The notes under the pieces are model-generated. The model worked only from the letters and a program-made list of their open reading frames with translations. It was not told where the DNA came from and did not search any database. The position numbers and the translations under genes are program-made. A DNA stretch of 64,000 nt from Luteimonas suaedae (GTDB taxonomy: Bacteria > Pseudomonadota > Gammaproteobacteria > Xanthomonadales > Xanthomonadaceae), in NCBI RefSeq assembly GCF_008312895.1, contig NZ_VSSP01000008.1:140630-204629 (forward strand). Direction: 5' to 3'. Shown piece by piece: positions 17,772-28,382 of the stretch. Position 1 is the first letter of the stretch. Each line of letters opens with the position of its first letter.

Positions 17772-18293
17772 ATGACCCGCATCCTCGGCATCGATCCGGG
17801 TTCGCAGCGCACCGGTGTCGGCATCATCGACGTTGATGCGGGCGGGAAGATGACGCATGTCTTCCATGCTCCGGTGCAGTTGCTGTCGGCGGCGGATTTT
17901 CCCGGGCGGCTGAAACTGCTGTTCGAAGGCCTGGGCGAGCTGATCGAACGCTACCGTCCGGACGAGGTCGCCGTCGAACAGGTGTTCATGGCGAAGAATC
18001 CCGATGCGGCGCTCAAGCTGGGCCATGCCCGCGGCGCGGCGATCTGCGCGGCGGTGATGCGCGACCTGCCGGTGCACGAGTACGCCGCCAAGGAAATCAA
18101 GCTGGCGGTGGTCGGCCGCGGCGGCGCCGACAAGGGGCAGATCCAGCACATGGTCGGCATCCTGCTGTGCCTGCAGGGCAAGCTGCAGGCCGATGCCGCC
18201 GACGCACTGGCCACCGCGATCACCCACGCGCACGTGAGCGCCAGCGCCCGGCGCCTGGGCGTAGGCGCACGCGAAGCCTGGAGCCGCAAGTGA
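17772..18293 (+). CDS. ruvC: Holliday-junction resolvase RuvC
   Basis: Endonuclease that cuts Holliday junctions with RuvAB; 173 residues. It starts [18 protein letters not shown], where D8 is the first active-site carboxylate. Further acidic residues are in [19 protein letters not shown] and in the C-terminal [16 protein letters not shown] motif. No Shine-Dalgarno is visible at ATG 17772 because the heptamer repeat runs up to it (only CCTGCA between), so expression may depend on reading through from yebC. Confidence 0.96.
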   Translation: MTRILGIDPGSQRTGVGIIDVDAGGKMTHVFHAPVQLLSAADFPGRLKLLFEGLGELIERYRPDEVAVEQVFMAKNPDAALKLGHARGAAICAAVMRDLPVHEYAAKEIKLAVVGRGGADKGQIQHMVGILLCLQGKLQADAADALATAITHAHVSASARRLGVGAREAWSRK

Positions 18294-18301
18294 TGGACGC
18301 C

Positions 18302-18411
18302 GTGATTGGTGATTGGTCATTCGTGATTCGAAAGTGCGGTATCCGGAAGAGCGGTATCCTCCGGCGCCTGGTGGGGCTTTCACGAATCACCAATCACCAA
18401 TCACCAATCAC
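18302..18411. repeat. heptamer-array hairpin H2 (ruvC-ruvA spacer)
   Basis: Left arm GTGATTGGTGATTGGTCATT... and right arm ...CACGAATCACCAATCACC, the same heptamers as in H1 in inverted orientation, with a ~40-bp loop containing two GCGGTATCC copies. It lies wholly between ruvC and ruvA and leaves a separate GGAGCG ribosome-binding site for ruvA. Confidence 0.85.
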
Positions 18412-18429
18412 GTGCCCGGAGCGCACCCC

Positions 18430-19020
18430 ATGATCGGACGATTGAGGGGCACCCTGATCCACAAACAGCCACCCTGGCTGGTGGTCGACGTCAACGGCGT
18501 CGGCTACGAGCTGGAGGCGCCGATGAGCACCTTCTACGATCTTCCGCCGGTCGGGCGCGAAGTGTCGCTGTTCACCCACTACGCGCAGAAGGAGGACAGC
18601 GTGTCGCTGTACGGCTTCCTGCACGAGGCCGAGCGGCGGCTGTTCCGCGACGTGCAGCGGGTCAGCGGCATCGGCGCGAAGATCGCGCTGGCGGTGTTGT
18701 CGGGGGTGTCGGTCGACGAGTTCGCGCGGCTGGTGCAGGCCGGCGACGTGACCGCGCTGACGCGGGTGCCCGGGATCGGCAAGAAGACCGCCGAGCGCAT
18801 GGTGGTGGAACTGCGCGACCGCGCCGCCGACCTGGCCGGCATCGGTGGCGCGATGTCCACCGGGACATCGCCGGCCGATCCGCTGTCGGAGGCGACCATC
18901 GCGTTGCAGCAGCTCGGTTACAAGCCGGCCGAGGCGCAGAAAATGGCCAAATCCGCCGCAGCCGAAGGCGATTCAGCTGAAATCATCATCCGAAAAGCGT
19001 TAAAGTCCGCGCTTCGCTGA
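18430..19020 (+). CDS. ruvA: Holliday-junction branch-migration protein RuvA
   Basis: Tetrameric junction-binding subunit of the RuvAB motor; 196 residues. It begins [20 protein letters not shown] (OB fold, domain I). Domain II has two helix-hairpin-helix motifs: [15 protein letters not shown] and [19 protein letters not shown]. Domain III (~150-196, [19 protein letters not shown]) binds RuvB. Start supported by GGAG 9 nt before ATG 18430. ruvB is 5.4 kb downstream rather than adjacent, separated by the potassium-transport genes. Confidence 0.97.
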   Translation: MIGRLRGTLIHKQPPWLVVDVNGVGYELEAPMSTFYDLPPVGREVSLFTHYAQKEDSVSLYGFLHEAERRLFRDVQRVSGIGAKIALAVLSGVSVDEFARLVQAGDVTALTRVPGIGKKTAERMVVELRDRAADLAGIGGAMSTGTSPADPLSEATIALQQLGYKPAEAQKMAKSAAAEGDSAEIIIRKALKSALR

Positions 19021-19047
19021 CAGCCCCCACCTGTCGCAACGACCGCA

Positions 19048-20961
19048 ATGTCCTCCAGTTCGAGCAAAAGTTCCGTGCGCCGAGACTCGCATGGCCACGG
19101 CGGCATCGGGCTGTTCGGCCTGACGGTGGGCGCCGTCGGCGTCGTCTTCGGCGACATCGGCACCAGTCCGCTGTACACCATCCGCGAGGCATTCTCGCCG
19201 CACTACGGGCTGGTCGCCGACCACGACACCGTGCTCGGCGTGCTGTCGATGATCTTCTGGTCGCTGATGCTGGTGGTGACCACCAAGTACGTCACCATCA
19301 TCCTGCGCGCCGACAACGACGGCGAGGGCGGCATCATGGCGTTGATGGCGCTGGCGCAGCGTTCGCTGGCCAAGGGCTCCAGATCGGCGTACCTGGTGGG
19401 CATCTTCGGCATCTTCGGCGCGTCGCTGTTCTTCGGCGACGGCGTGATCACCCCGGCGATCTCGGTGCTCTCGGCGATCGAGGGCCTGGAGGTGATCGCG
19501 CCGCAGCTGCACGACTGGATCGTGCCGGCCTCGCTGCTGGTGCTGGTCACCCTGTTCGCCACCCAGCGCTACGGCACCGCCAAGGTCGGGCGCGTGTTCG
19601 GGCCGGTCACCTCGGTCTGGTTCCTGACCCTGGCCGCGCTCGGCGTGTTCAACATCCTGCACGAGCCGGAGGTGCTGAACGCGATCAATCCGATCTGGGC
19701 GATGCGCTTCTTCGTCGATCACGCCTGGGGCGGCGTCTTCATCCTCGGCGCGGTGATCCTGGCGGTGACCGGCGGCGAGGCGATCTATACCGACATGGGG
19801 CACTTCGGCGCCAAGCCGATCCGCTACGCGTGGTACTTCTTCGTGCTGCCGTCGCTGATGCTGAGTTATCTCGGACAGGGCGCGCTGGTGCTCGAGGACC
19901 CGAGCGCGATCCGCAACCCGTTCTACATCGGCGTGCCGGAATGGGGGCGCATCCCGATGCTGTTCCTGGCCACCGCGGCGACGGTGATCGCCTCGCAGGC
20001 GGTGATCACCGGCGGCTTCTCGGTGGCGCGGCAGGCGATGCAGCTGGGCTACATCCCGCGCATGAAGATCCTCCACACGTCGCGCGAGACCATCGGCCAG
20101 ATCTACATCCCGGCGATCAACTGGTCGATGATGGTGATCGTGGTGGCGCTGGTGCTGGGTTTCCGCAGCTCCTCGGCGCTGGCCACCGCCTATGGCGTCT
20201 CGGTGTCGATGACGATGCTGATCGACACCGTGCTGCTGGCGATCGTCGCGCGCGCGCTGTGGCCGCGGCTGCGGCGCTGGGTGTTGCCGCTGTGCGTGCT
20301 GTTCCTGGTGATCGATGCCGCCTTCGTGACCGCCAACGTCGCCAAGGTATTGCAGGGGGGCTGGTTCCCGGTGGTGCTTGGCATCGTCCTGTTCACGCTG
20401 CTGCGCACCTGGCGCCGCGGTCGCACGGTGTTGCACGAGGAAATCCAGAAGGAGGGCATCCGCCTGGACACCTTCCTGCCCGGCCTGATGCTGGCGCCGC
20501 CGGTACGGGTGCCCGGCACCGCCGTGTTCCTGACCAGCGACAAGCACGTGGTGCCGCATGCGCTGATGCACAACCTCAAGCACAACAAGGTGCTGCACGA
20601 GCGCAACGTGTTCCTGACGGTGGAGACGCTGAGCGTGCCGTACTCGCATAGGCGGCTGAAGATCGAGGGAATCGGCGAAGGCTTCTACCGGGTGCTGATC
20701 CGCTTCGGCTTCATGGAGACCCCGGACGTGCCGCTGGCGCTGATGCAGGCCGGCGACATCGAGGGCGGCATCTGCGTCGACCCGATGGATACGACCTATT
20801 TCACCAGCCGCGAAACCGTAGTGGCCACCGCGCGCCGCGGCATGTCGCTCTGGCGCGAGAAGCTATTCGGGCTGATGCACCGCAACGCCGCGCCCGCGTC
20901 GGGCTTCTTCCGCATCCCCGGCAACCGGCTGGTGGAGCTGGGGACGCAAGTCGAAATCTAG
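19048..20961 (+). CDS. kup: Kup low-affinity potassium/proton symporter
   Basis: Inner-membrane K+ transporter of 637 residues. After a short hydrophilic start come about 12 membrane segments in the first ~450 residues, beginning with the family signature [19 protein letters not shown]. Other conserved blocks are [33 protein letters not shown] and [14 protein letters not shown] soluble C-terminal domain (~455-637) follows. It is 27 bp after ruvA on the same strand and convergent with ktrA. Confidence 0.96.
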   Translation: MSSSSSKSSVRRDSHGHGGIGLFGLTVGAVGVVFGDIGTSPLYTIREAFSPHYGLVADHDTVLGVLSMIFWSLMLVVTTKYVTIILRADNDGEGGIMALMALAQRSLAKGSRSAYLVGIFGIFGASLFFGDGVITPAISVLSAIEGLEVIAPQLHDWIVPASLLVLVTLFATQRYGTAKVGRVFGPVTSVWFLTLAALGVFNILHEPEVLNAINPIWAMRFFVDHAWGGVFILGAVILAVTGGEAIYTDMGHFGAKPIRYAWYFFVLPSLMLSYLGQGALVLEDPSAIRNPFYIGVPEWGRIPMLFLATAATVIASQAVITGGFSVARQAMQLGYIPRMKILHTSRETIGQIYIPAINWSMMVIVVALVLGFRSSSALATAYGVSVSMTMLIDTVLLAIVARALWPRLRRWVLPLCVLFLVIDAAFVTANVAKVLQGGWFPVVLGIVLFTLLRTWRRGRTVLHEEIQKEGIRLDTFLPGLMLAPPVRVPGTAVFLTSDKHVVPHALMHNLKHNKVLHERNVFLTVETLSVPYSHRRLKIEGIGEGFYRVLIRFGFMETPDVPLALMQAGDIEGGICVDPMDTTYFTSRETVVATARRGMSLWREKLFGLMHRNAAPASGFFRIPGNRLVELGTQVEI

Positions 20962-21040
20962 GAGTGAGAAACGAGGAGTGAGAAGTGAGTGGGAGCGATC
21001 GCTCTTCTCTCATTTCTCACTCCTCTTCACTCACTCCTCG
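20961..21040. repeat. nonamer-array hairpin between convergent kup and ktrA
   Basis: Left arm carries GGAGTGAGAAACGAGGAGTG and AGTGAGTGGGAGCG, right arm CGCTCTTCTCTCATTTCTCA and CTCCTCTTCACTCACTCCTC. The repeated unit is about GGAGTGAGA, and the two sides pair around GAGCGATCGCTC. Same architecture as the heptamer hairpins but built from a different word. It overlaps the kup stop and ends 3 bp before the ktrA stop, so it may serve as a two-way terminator. Confidence 0.8.
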
Positions 21041-21042
21041 CC

Positions 21043-21708
21043 TCAAGGCAATGCCGCGAACTTCTCCACCCGCTCCGTGGTGCCGGAGACGATCAGAATG
21101 TCGCCGTCCTCGACGATGGTCTCGGCCTTGGCGTAGGTGAAGTCGTTGCGGGTCCGCTTCAAGCCGACGACGGTGACGCCGTACTTGGTGCGCAGTTCCG
21201 ATTCGCTCAGGGTCTTGCCGATCGCCTCGCGCGGCGCGCCGGTCTTGGCGATGGCGAAGCCGTCGTCGAATTCGAGGAAATCCATCATCTTGCCGGTGAC
21301 CAGGTGCGCCACGCGTTCACCCATCGCCGCTTCCGGATAGACCACGTGGTGCGCGCCGGTGCGCTCCAGGATGCTGCCGTGCTTGGCGCTGGTCGCCTTG
21401 GCCCAGATGTCGGTGACGCCCACCTCCTCCAGGGCCAGCACCGTCAGCACGCTGGCCTCGATGTCGGTGCCGATGCCGACCACCGCGCGCTTGAAGTCCT
21501 TCACGCCGAGCTGGCGCAAGGCCTCGCTGCTGGTGGTATCGGCCTGGACCACGTGGGTCAGGCGTTCGGACCACTTCTGCACGATCTCGGCGTTCTCGTC
21601 GATGCCGAGCACCTCGTGGCCGAGACGGATCAGGGATTCGGCGACCGCGCTGCCGAAGCGGCCCAGGCCGATGACGACCACGCTGTCGCCGGGAACATGT
21701 CTAGCCAA
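21043..21708 (-). CDS. ktrA: KtrA/TrkA-type potassium channel regulatory subunit
   Basis: Cytoplasmic gating subunit of 221 residues. An RCK_N Rossmann domain opens with [20 protein letters not shown] (GxGxxG) and contains [14 protein letters not shown]; residues ~140-221 are the RCK_C/TrkA-C lobe ([29 protein letters not shown]). A single RCK unit of this size is typical of KtrA, not the doubled TrkA. The start is TTG 21708, overlapping the ktrB stop by 8 bp, with GGAG upstream inside ktrB. It would bind ATP/ADP and control KtrB. Confidence 0.9.
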   Translation of the reverse strand: MARHVPGDSVVVIGLGRFGSAVAESLIRLGHEVLGIDENAEIVQKWSERLTHVVQADTTSSEALRQLGVKDFKRAVVGIGTDIEASVLTVLALEEVGVTDIWAKATSAKHGSILERTGAHHVVYPEAAMGERVAHLVTGKMMDFLEFDDGFAIAKTGAPREAIGKTLSESELRTKYGVTVVGLKRTRNDFTYAKAETIVEDGDILIVSGTTERVEKFAALP

Positions 21709-23035
21709 CGATGGGGCGCTCCTCGGGGTAGCGGTAGGGCTGCGGGCGCTTGCGCAGCGCCAGTGCGGTGGCCAGGGTGACCGAACCGACGCGGCCGACG
21801 AACATCAGCACGATCAGGATAACCTGCCCGGCCGGCGGCAGCTCGCCGGTGATGCCGGTGGACAGCCCGACCGTGGCCGACGCGGAGATCGCCTCGAACA
21901 CGACATCGTGCAGGGGCAGGTCGGTGACGCTCAGCAGCGCCAGGATGCCGACGGCGAGGACGGTCAGCGCCATCAGTACCACGGCCAGCGCCAGACGCAG
22001 CGCCTGATGGGGAATCCGACGGTGGAAGGCGATGGTATCGCCGCTGCCGCGGATCTCCGCCCAGACCGCGAAACCGAGCAGGAAGAAGGTGGTGATCTTG
22101 ATGCCGCCGGCAGTGCCGGCGCTGCCGCCGCCGATGAACATCAGGGCCCAGTTCACCGTCTGTGTTTCCAGGCGCATCGCGCCGGTGTCGATGCTGTTGA
22201 AGCCGGCGGTGCGGGCGGCCACCGAATGGAAGACGGCGCCGAGCAGCTTGTCGCCGGCGGCCATCGGGCCGAGGGTGGCGGCGTTGTTCCACTCGTACAG
22301 CCCGATCAGCAGGGCGCCGCCGGTGACCAGCAGGGCGGTGCCGAACAAGGTGATCTTGGTATGCACCGACCAGCGCCGGAATCCGGACGGCCGCCGCCAC
22401 ATTTCGTAGACGACGGGAAATCCCAGCCCGCCCAGGAGTACCGCCAGCGTGATCGGCAGGATGACCAGGGGGTCGGCCGCGTATCCCATCAGACTGTCGG
22501 ACCAGGTGGAAAAGCCGGCGTTGTTGAACGCGGATACCGCCTGGAACAGGCCGTTCCACAACGCCGTGCCCCACGGCTGGCCGTGGCCGAAATGCAGCTG
22601 CAGGGTCAACACGGCGGTGGTCAGCGATTCGACGGCGAGCGTGACCAGCAGCACCAGCCTGAGTACGCCCATCACGTCGCCCAGCCCCAGGCAGCGGGTC
22701 TCCGCCTGGGCCAGCAAACGGGTGCCCAGACCTACGCGACCGGCGACCAGCAGGCCGAGCAGGGTGGCACCGGTCATGATGCCGAAGCCGCCGACCTGGA
22801 ACAGTCCCAGGATCACCCACTGGCCGAACAGCGACCAGTACAGCGGCGTGTCCTCGACGATCAGTCCGGTGACGCAGACCGCGGAGGTCGAGGTGAACAG
22901 CGCCGTCAGCAGCGACGCCGAGCCCTCGCCGGCGCGCGACACCGGCAGCATGAGCAGGACCGTGCCGACCAGGATCGTGCCGAGGAAGGCGAGTGGCACG
23001 AGCCGTGCCGGATGCTGGATGCCCTGCCGCTGCAA
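21701..23035 (-). CDS. ktrB: KtrB/TrkH-type potassium transporter
   Basis: Membrane subunit of 444 residues with about ten hydrophobic segments arranged as four M1-P-M2 repeats. The selectivity-loop regions are visible: [41 protein letters not shown] and [23 protein letters not shown] 23035 is preferred as start, with GAGGG 6 nt upstream. Forms a cluster with ktrA; together with kup this makes three potassium-uptake genes in 4 kb, so potassium or osmotic response is the local theme. Confidence 0.92.
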   Translation of the reverse strand: MQRQGIQHPARLVPLAFLGTILVGTVLLMLPVSRAGEGSASLLTALFTSTSAVCVTGLIVEDTPLYWSLFGQWVILGLFQVGGFGIMTGATLLGLLVAGRVGLGTRLLAQAETRCLGLGDVMGVLRLVLLVTLAVESLTTAVLTLQLHFGHGQPWGTALWNGLFQAVSAFNNAGFSTWSDSLMGYAADPLVILPITLAVLLGGLGFPVVYEMWRRPSGFRRWSVHTKITLFGTALLVTGGALLIGLYEWNNAATLGPMAAGDKLLGAVFHSVAARTAGFNSIDTGAMRLETQTVNWALMFIGGGSAGTAGGIKITTFFLLGFAVWAEIRGSGDTIAFHRRIPHQALRLALAVVLMALTVLAVGILALLSVTDLPLHDVVFEAISASATVGLSTGITGELPPAGQVILIVLMFVGRVGSVTLATALALRKRPQPYRYPEERPIVG

Positions 23036-23173
23036 TGGATGCCCTCACCGGACGGATGGCATGAAGCGGCGCGCATTGTGCCATGGGACCGCGCGCGGCA
23101 CCCGCGACGGTGCCGGCGCCCGGGTATGGGCCGCACTGTCCCGCCCGTGCGCGTGACCTGCGGCGGCGGGCGC

Positions 23174-24202
<1,029 letters not shown>

Positions 24203-24241
24203 GGCGCTCGCCGGAAACGCTCCGGCGGCGGGTAGTTCCTG

Positions 24242-24320
24242 GTCGCGACTCCCGTCGCTCCCACATCCGGTCCTTCCCTGTGAGAGTGGCGGCGGCATGC
24301 CGTCGCCGGGAAGTCGCGAC
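24242..24320. repeat. REP-like inverted pair upstream of ruvB
   Basis: GTCGCGACTCCCGTCGCTCC at the left and GTCGCCGGGAAGTCGCGAC at the right face each other; read on the minus strand the left arm is the GTGGGAGCGACGGGAGTCGC word common between xanthomonad genes. It fills most of the 185-bp spacer between the oxidoreductase and ruvB. Confidence 0.65.
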
Positions 24321-24387
24321 TGCGCGCGGCCAGAAGCCCCGCATCCACGGCTCACCGCTCCCGTTCCGCTCATGCGACCATATCCGG

Positions 24388-25431
24388 ATGAGCGAAGACC
24401 GCATCATTGCCGCCGACGCGACCCACGAGGACGAGGCCGTGGAGGCGTCGATCCGGCCCAAGCGCCTCGACGACTACCTCGGCCAGCGGCCGGTGCGCGA
24501 GCAGCTCTCGATCTACATCGAGGCGGCCAAGCAGCGTGCCGAGGCGCTCGACCACGTGCTGATCTTCGGTCCGCCAGGCCTGGGCAAGACCACGCTCTCG
24601 CACGTCATCGCCAACGAGCTCGGGGTCAGCCTGCGGGTCACCTCCGGCCCGGTGATCGAGAAGGCCGGCGACCTGGCCGCGCTGCTGACCAACCTGCAGC
24701 CGCACGACGTGCTGTTCATCGACGAGATCCATCGCCTCTCGCCGGTGGTTGAGGAAGTGCTGTACCCGGCGATGGAGGATTTCCAGATCGACATCATGAT
24801 CGGCGAGGGTCCGGCGGCGCGCTCGATCAAGCTTGACCTGCCGCCATTCACGCTGATCGGCGCCACCACCCGCGCCGGGCTGCTGACCGCGCCGCTGCGC
24901 GACCGTTTCGGCATCGTGCAGCGGCTGGAGTTCTACAGCACCGAGGAGCTGACCCGGATCGTGCGCCGCTCGGCGAAGATCCTCGGCATCGACTGCGCCG
25001 CCGAGGGCGCCGGCGAGATCGCGAAGCGCTCGCGCGGCACCCCGCGCATCGCCAACCGCCTGCTGCGGCGGGTGCGCGACTATGCCCAGGTGCGCGCCGG
25101 CGGCCATATCGACCCCGAAGTCGCGCATGCGGCGATGCAGATGCTCAGGGTCGACCCGGAAGGCTTCGACGACCTCGACCGCCGCCTGCTGAACCTGATC
25201 ATCGAGAACTTCGACGGTGGCCCGGTCGGCGTCGACTCGCTGGCCGCCGCGCTTTCCGAGGAGCGCGGCACCCTGGAGGACGTGATCGAGCCGTACCTGA
25301 TCCAGCAGGGCTTCCTGGTGCGCACCGCGCGCGGACGCATGGCTTCGCACAAGGCGTATCGGCACCTTGGGCTGGCGCCCAAGGTGGGTGATTCGGGATT
25401 GGTGATTGGTGATTCGAAAGAGCTGTTCTGA
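24388..25431 (+). CDS. ruvB: Holliday-junction branch-migration ATPase RuvB
   Basis: AAA+ motor of the RuvAB complex; 347 residues. Walker A is [10 protein letters not shown] (~residue 60), Walker B/DExH is [11 protein letters not shown], sensor region is [19 protein letters not shown], and the arginine-finger side reads [16 protein letters not shown]. The winged-helix domain ends around [18 protein letters not shown]. After that the last ~14 residues ([15 protein letters not shown]) are encoded by heptamer repeat DNA, so the native C-terminus has been replaced or extended by the repeat. Confidence 0.97.
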   Translation: MSEDRIIAADATHEDEAVEASIRPKRLDDYLGQRPVREQLSIYIEAAKQRAEALDHVLIFGPPGLGKTTLSHVIANELGVSLRVTSGPVIEKAGDLAALLTNLQPHDVLFIDEIHRLSPVVEEVLYPAMEDFQIDIMIGEGPAARSIKLDLPPFTLIGATTRAGLLTAPLRDRFGIVQRLEFYSTEELTRIVRRSAKILGIDCAAEGAGEIAKRSRGTPRIANRLLRRVRDYAQVRAGGHIDPEVAHAAMQMLRVDPEGFDDLDRRLLNLIIENFDGGPVGVDSLAAALSEERGTLEDVIEPYLIQQGFLVRTARGRMASHKAYRHLGLAPKVGDSGLVIGDSKELF

Positions 25432-25506
25432 TGCCTGACGTGCCTAGATTGCCCCCGGAGCCCCGCTTTTGATCTCCCAATCACCAATCACGAATCACCA
25501 ATCACC
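25387..25506. repeat. heptamer-array hairpin H3, spanning ruvB 3' end and ybgC 5' end
   Basis: Left arm GGTGATTCGGGATTGGTGAT... lies inside the ruvB coding region; right arm ...CCAATCACCAATCACGAATC lies inside ybgC. The loop holds the ruvB stop and the ybgC ribosome-binding site (GGAG at 25457-25460). Both arms are translated, as the RuvB tail and the YbgC head. Confidence 0.88.
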
Positions 25507-25927
25507 GCTTTCAACGCTATTCAGTTGGCCGACACGTGTCTATTGGGAAGATACCGACGCCGGTGGCGTGGTGTACCACGCGCAGTACCTGGCGTTCCTC
25601 GAACGCGCGCGGACCGAGTGGCTGCGCGCGCTGGGGCACGGTCAGGAACTTCTGCGCGGGTCCCACGATCTGGTGTTCGCGGTGCGGGCGATGCGGATCG
25701 ATTTCCGCAAGCCGGCACGGCTGGACGATGCGCTGCAGGTCTCGGTGGCGCTGCGGGAGTGCCGGCGCGCCAGCCTGGTGATCGACCAGGCGATCGAGCG
25801 CGACGGCGTGCGGCTGCTCGACGCCGAGGTGCGGGTGGCCGCGCTGGACGCCGGCGGGTTCCGCCCGCGCGCGATCCCGGCGACGCTGTACCAGGAGCTG
25901 CAGTCGCTGCAGGTCCTGCCGGACTGA
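25469..25927 (+). CDS. ybgC: YbgC, Tol-Pal-associated acyl-CoA thioesterase
   Basis: Hot-dog-fold thioesterase of 152 residues, the standard first gene of the tol-pal cluster. The active-site motif is YWEDTDAGGVVYHAQYLAFL, in which the first Asp of DTDAGG acts as the catalytic acid, followed by ERARTEWLRALG. The only in-frame start is TTG 25469, with GGAG 8 nt before it, inside the heptamer repeat. The first ~13 residues ([13 protein letters not shown]) are repeat-encoded; homology begins at FSWPTRVYW. Acts on acyl-CoA or acyl-ACP at the inner membrane; the link to Tol function is by conserved location. Confidence 0.93.
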   Translation: MISQSPITNHQSPLSTLFSWPTRVYWEDTDAGGVVYHAQYLAFLERARTEWLRALGHGQELLRGSHDLVFAVRAMRIDFRKPARLDDALQVSVALRECRRASLVIDQAIERDGVRLLDAEVRVAALDAGGFRPRAIPATLYQELQSLQVLPD

Positions 25928-26066
25928 ACAAGGCGGACTGAACAAGGATGTCCAGGCCGGAGATTCCATTGGTGCCCGTTCCGCCGCGGCGGGGCAGGGC
26001 GTTTCGTTGGCGGTCGGTGCACGGCACCGGTCGCGATTGTCGAATTGCTGACCCAGGAGCGGATGC

Positions 26067-26861
26067 ATGACCCCACTTTCGATGTTGCTGCAGGCCACGC
26101 AGGTCGAGCCTCTGCCCGAGGAGGCCGCGGCCAGCGCGACCGAACTCGCCAACGACGCCGGCGCCGCGGCGGCGGCGCCCCTTGGCAACGAGTTCGACAT
26201 GCTCCAGCTGGTGCTGCATGCGTCGATCCCGGTGCAGCTGGTGATGCTGTTGCTGCTGTTCGCCTCGGTCGCCTCGTGGGTGATCATCTTCCGCAAGAAG
26301 CGCATGCTCGATCGCGCCGCGCGCGAAGCGGACCGCTTCGAGGAGCGGTTCTGGTCGGGCGCGGACATGACCAAGCTCTATGCCGCGTCCACCGAGCGCA
26401 ACCGCGAGATCGAGGGCCTGGAGGCGATCTTCGAGTCCGGTTTCCGCGAGTACTCGCGCCCGCGCGGGCGCCGCAATCCCGACACCCGCGCTCAGCTCGA
26501 AGGCGCGCAACGCGGCATGCGCGTGGCCAGCGCCCGTGAGCTGGACGGCCTCGAGCACAACCTCGAGTTCCTGGCCAACGTCGGTTCGATCGCGCCCTAC
26601 GTCGGCCTGCTCGGCACGGTCTGGGGGATCATGATCTCGTTCCACGGCCTGGCCAACGTGCGCGAGGCCACCATCGCCACCGTGGCGCCGGGCATCTCCG
26701 AGGCGTTGATCGCCACCGCGATGGGCCTGTTCGCGGCGATCCCCGCGGTCTGGGCCTACAACCGCTACGCCACCAAGGTGGAGCGCATCGCCGGCCGCTA
26801 CGACGCGTTCGCCGAGGAGTTCTCATCGATCCTGGAGCGCCAGGCGCACGGCGACGAGTGA
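26067..26861 (+). CDS. tolQ: TolQ, Tol-Pal proton-channel subunit
   Basis: Inner-membrane protein of 264 residues; five TolQ with TolR form the proton-driven motor that energises TolA. Three membrane segments: ~50-72 (SIPVQLVMLLLLFASVASWV), then after a large cytoplasmic loop ~170-192 (ANVGSIAPYVGLLGTVWGIM) and ~210-230 (EALIATAMGLFAAIPAVWAY). The N-terminal ~40 residues are longer than in E. coli but usual for xanthomonads. ATG 26067 has CAGGAG upstream. First of five tightly spaced tol-pal genes. Confidence 0.97.
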   Translation: MTPLSMLLQATQVEPLPEEAAASATELANDAGAAAAAPLGNEFDMLQLVLHASIPVQLVMLLLLFASVASWVIIFRKKRMLDRAAREADRFEERFWSGADMTKLYAASTERNREIEGLEAIFESGFREYSRPRGRRNPDTRAQLEGAQRGMRVASARELDGLEHNLEFLANVGSIAPYVGLLGTVWGIMISFHGLANVREATIATVAPGISEALIATAMGLFAAIPAVWAYNRYATKVERIAGRYDAFAEEFSSILERQAHGDE

Positions 26862-26912
26862 CCCCGCGCCGCCGTCCCGCGCGTTGACCCCGCAGACTTC
26901 CCGAGGATCGCC

Positions 26913-27350
26913 ATGACCGCCGCCGTCCTGCGCCGCCGCAAGCGCCGCAAGCTCAAGAACGAGATCAACGTCGTGCCCTACATCGACGTGATGCTGGTGT
27001 TGCTGATCATCTTCATGATCACCACGCCGCTGCTCAATCTCGGCACCGACGTCAACCTGCCCGACTCCAATGCGCGTTCGGTGGCCACGCCCAAGGATCC
27101 GGTGGTGGTGAGCGTCTACCCCGACGGCGCCATGGCGCTGATGATCGAACAGCAGAACCAGTCGATCGGCCGCGAAGACCTGCTGACGCGCCTGCGTGCG
27201 ATCCACAGCCAGAATCCGGAGGCCACGGTCCTGGTGCGCGGTGACGGCGCCGCCAGCTACCAGCGGATCATGGATGCGATCGGCATCATCAACGAAGCCG
27301 GCGTGACCAAGGTGAGCCTGCTCAGCCGGCCGCTCGAGGCGGGTGATTGA
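26913..27350 (+). CDS. tolR: TolR, Tol-Pal motor subunit
   Basis: A 145-residue ExbD/TolR protein. A short basic start (RRRKRRKLKNEINVVPYIDV) leads into one membrane helix (~22-42, VMLVLLIIFMITTPLL) carrying the proton-accepting Asp of PYIDVMLVLL. The periplasmic domain runs to residue 145 (VVVSVYPDGAMALM, VLVRGDGAASYQRIMDAIG). GAGGA precedes ATG 26913; the stop overlaps the tolA start (TGATG). Confidence 0.97.
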   Translation: MTAAVLRRRKRRKLKNEINVVPYIDVMLVLLIIFMITTPLLNLGTDVNLPDSNARSVATPKDPVVVSVYPDGAMALMIEQQNQSIGREDLLTRLRAIHSQNPEATVLVRGDGAASYQRIMDAIGIINEAGVTKVSLLSRPLEAGD

Positions 27351-28306
27351 TGCAGCAACGCCGTGCCGATACGGTCAGTGCGGTCGTCCTTGCGCTGGGG
27401 CTGCACGTCGTCCTGCTGTTGTTGCTGGTGTTCGGGCTGACCTGGACCCGCAGCAACGCAGTGCCGGCGTACGGCTCGCCGGTCAGCGCCGAACTGTTCG
27501 ACCCCGAGGCGCTGTCGGCGGCGCAGCGGCGCGCGCTCGAGGCGCCGCCGGAACCGATGCCCGAACCGCCGCTGCCGGAGCCCGAACCCGAGCCGGTGGA
27601 GGAGGAGGCCGTCCCGCTGCCGCAGCAATTGCCTGAGCCGGTGCCGGAGGATGCGCCGGTCGAGCCGCAGCCGCAGCCGCAGGAACGACTGCCCGAGCCG
27701 GACACGATCGATCAGGACGCCGCCCGCCGCGAGGCGGAGTCGGAACTCACCGCCGAGCGCGAGCAGGAAGAGCGCCGGCGCCAGGAGCAGATCGACCTGA
27801 CCGAGCGCAAGCAGCAGGAGGAAGCCGAGCAGAAGCGCCGTCTGGCGCAGCAGCAGCGCGAGGAGGAATTGAAGAAGCTGCGTGCCGAGCGCGAGAAGAT
27901 CCGCCGCGAGGCGGAACTGGCCGAACAGAAGCTCAAGCAGATCGCCGACGCCCGTGCGCGCCAGGCGTCCGACCAGGCTGCCGAGTCCGCGGCGCCGCCG
28001 CCCGGCCAGCCGGACGGCGACAGCGATCTCGCGGCGCGCTACGCGGCCGCATTGCAGGAGGCCATCGCCCGCAACTGGTCGCGGCCGGACAACGTGCAGC
28101 TGGGCCAGCGCTGCCGCCTGTACATCACCCAGCTGCCCGGCGGCCAGGTCATGAGCGTGGAATTCGATCCGTCCTGTCCCTACGACGCGCTGGGCCGGCG
28201 CTCGGTCGAGGCGGCGGTACGCAAGGCCGAGCCGTTGCCCTATCGCGGCTTCGAGCCGGTCTTCGCGCGGCGCTTGAACCTCAATTTCACGGCCCAGGAC
28301 CGATAA
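27350..28306 (+). CDS. tolA: TolA, envelope-spanning Tol-Pal protein
   Basis: Links the TolQR motor to Pal and TolB across the periplasm; 318 residues. Membrane helix at ~13-33 (VVLALGLHVVLLLLLVFGLT). Then a Pro/Glu-rich stretch (~60-120, PEPMPEPPLPEPEPEP) and a long Glu/Arg/Gln helix (~125-205, EREQEERRRQEQIDL, QQQREEELKKLRAERE). The C-terminal domain (~225-318) has the two Cys (QRCRLYIT, DPSCPYDALG) typical of TolA-III. ATG 27350 overlaps the tolR stop by one base. Confidence 0.95.
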   Translation: MQQRRADTVSAVVLALGLHVVLLLLLVFGLTWTRSNAVPAYGSPVSAELFDPEALSAAQRRALEAPPEPMPEPPLPEPEPEPVEEEAVPLPQQLPEPVPEDAPVEPQPQPQERLPEPDTIDQDAARREAESELTAEREQEERRRQEQIDLTERKQQEEAEQKRRLAQQQREEELKKLRAEREKIRREAELAEQKLKQIADARARQASDQAAESAAPPPGQPDGDSDLAARYAAALQEAIARNWSRPDNVQLGQRCRLYITQLPGGQVMSVEFDPSCPYDALGRRSVEAAVRKAEPLPYRGFEPVFARRLNLNFTAQDR

Positions 28307-28382
28307 GTACGCCGCCATTCATCTCCCCGCGCCGCGCAACCGCCAAGCTGGCGCCCCATATGCCCTCCCAACCGGTGACCCG

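Noticed and set aside
20985..21010. GAGCGATCGCTC as a HIP1-type or methylation site
   Set aside because: It is the centre of the nonamer hairpin; a single occurrence gives no support for a dedicated motif.
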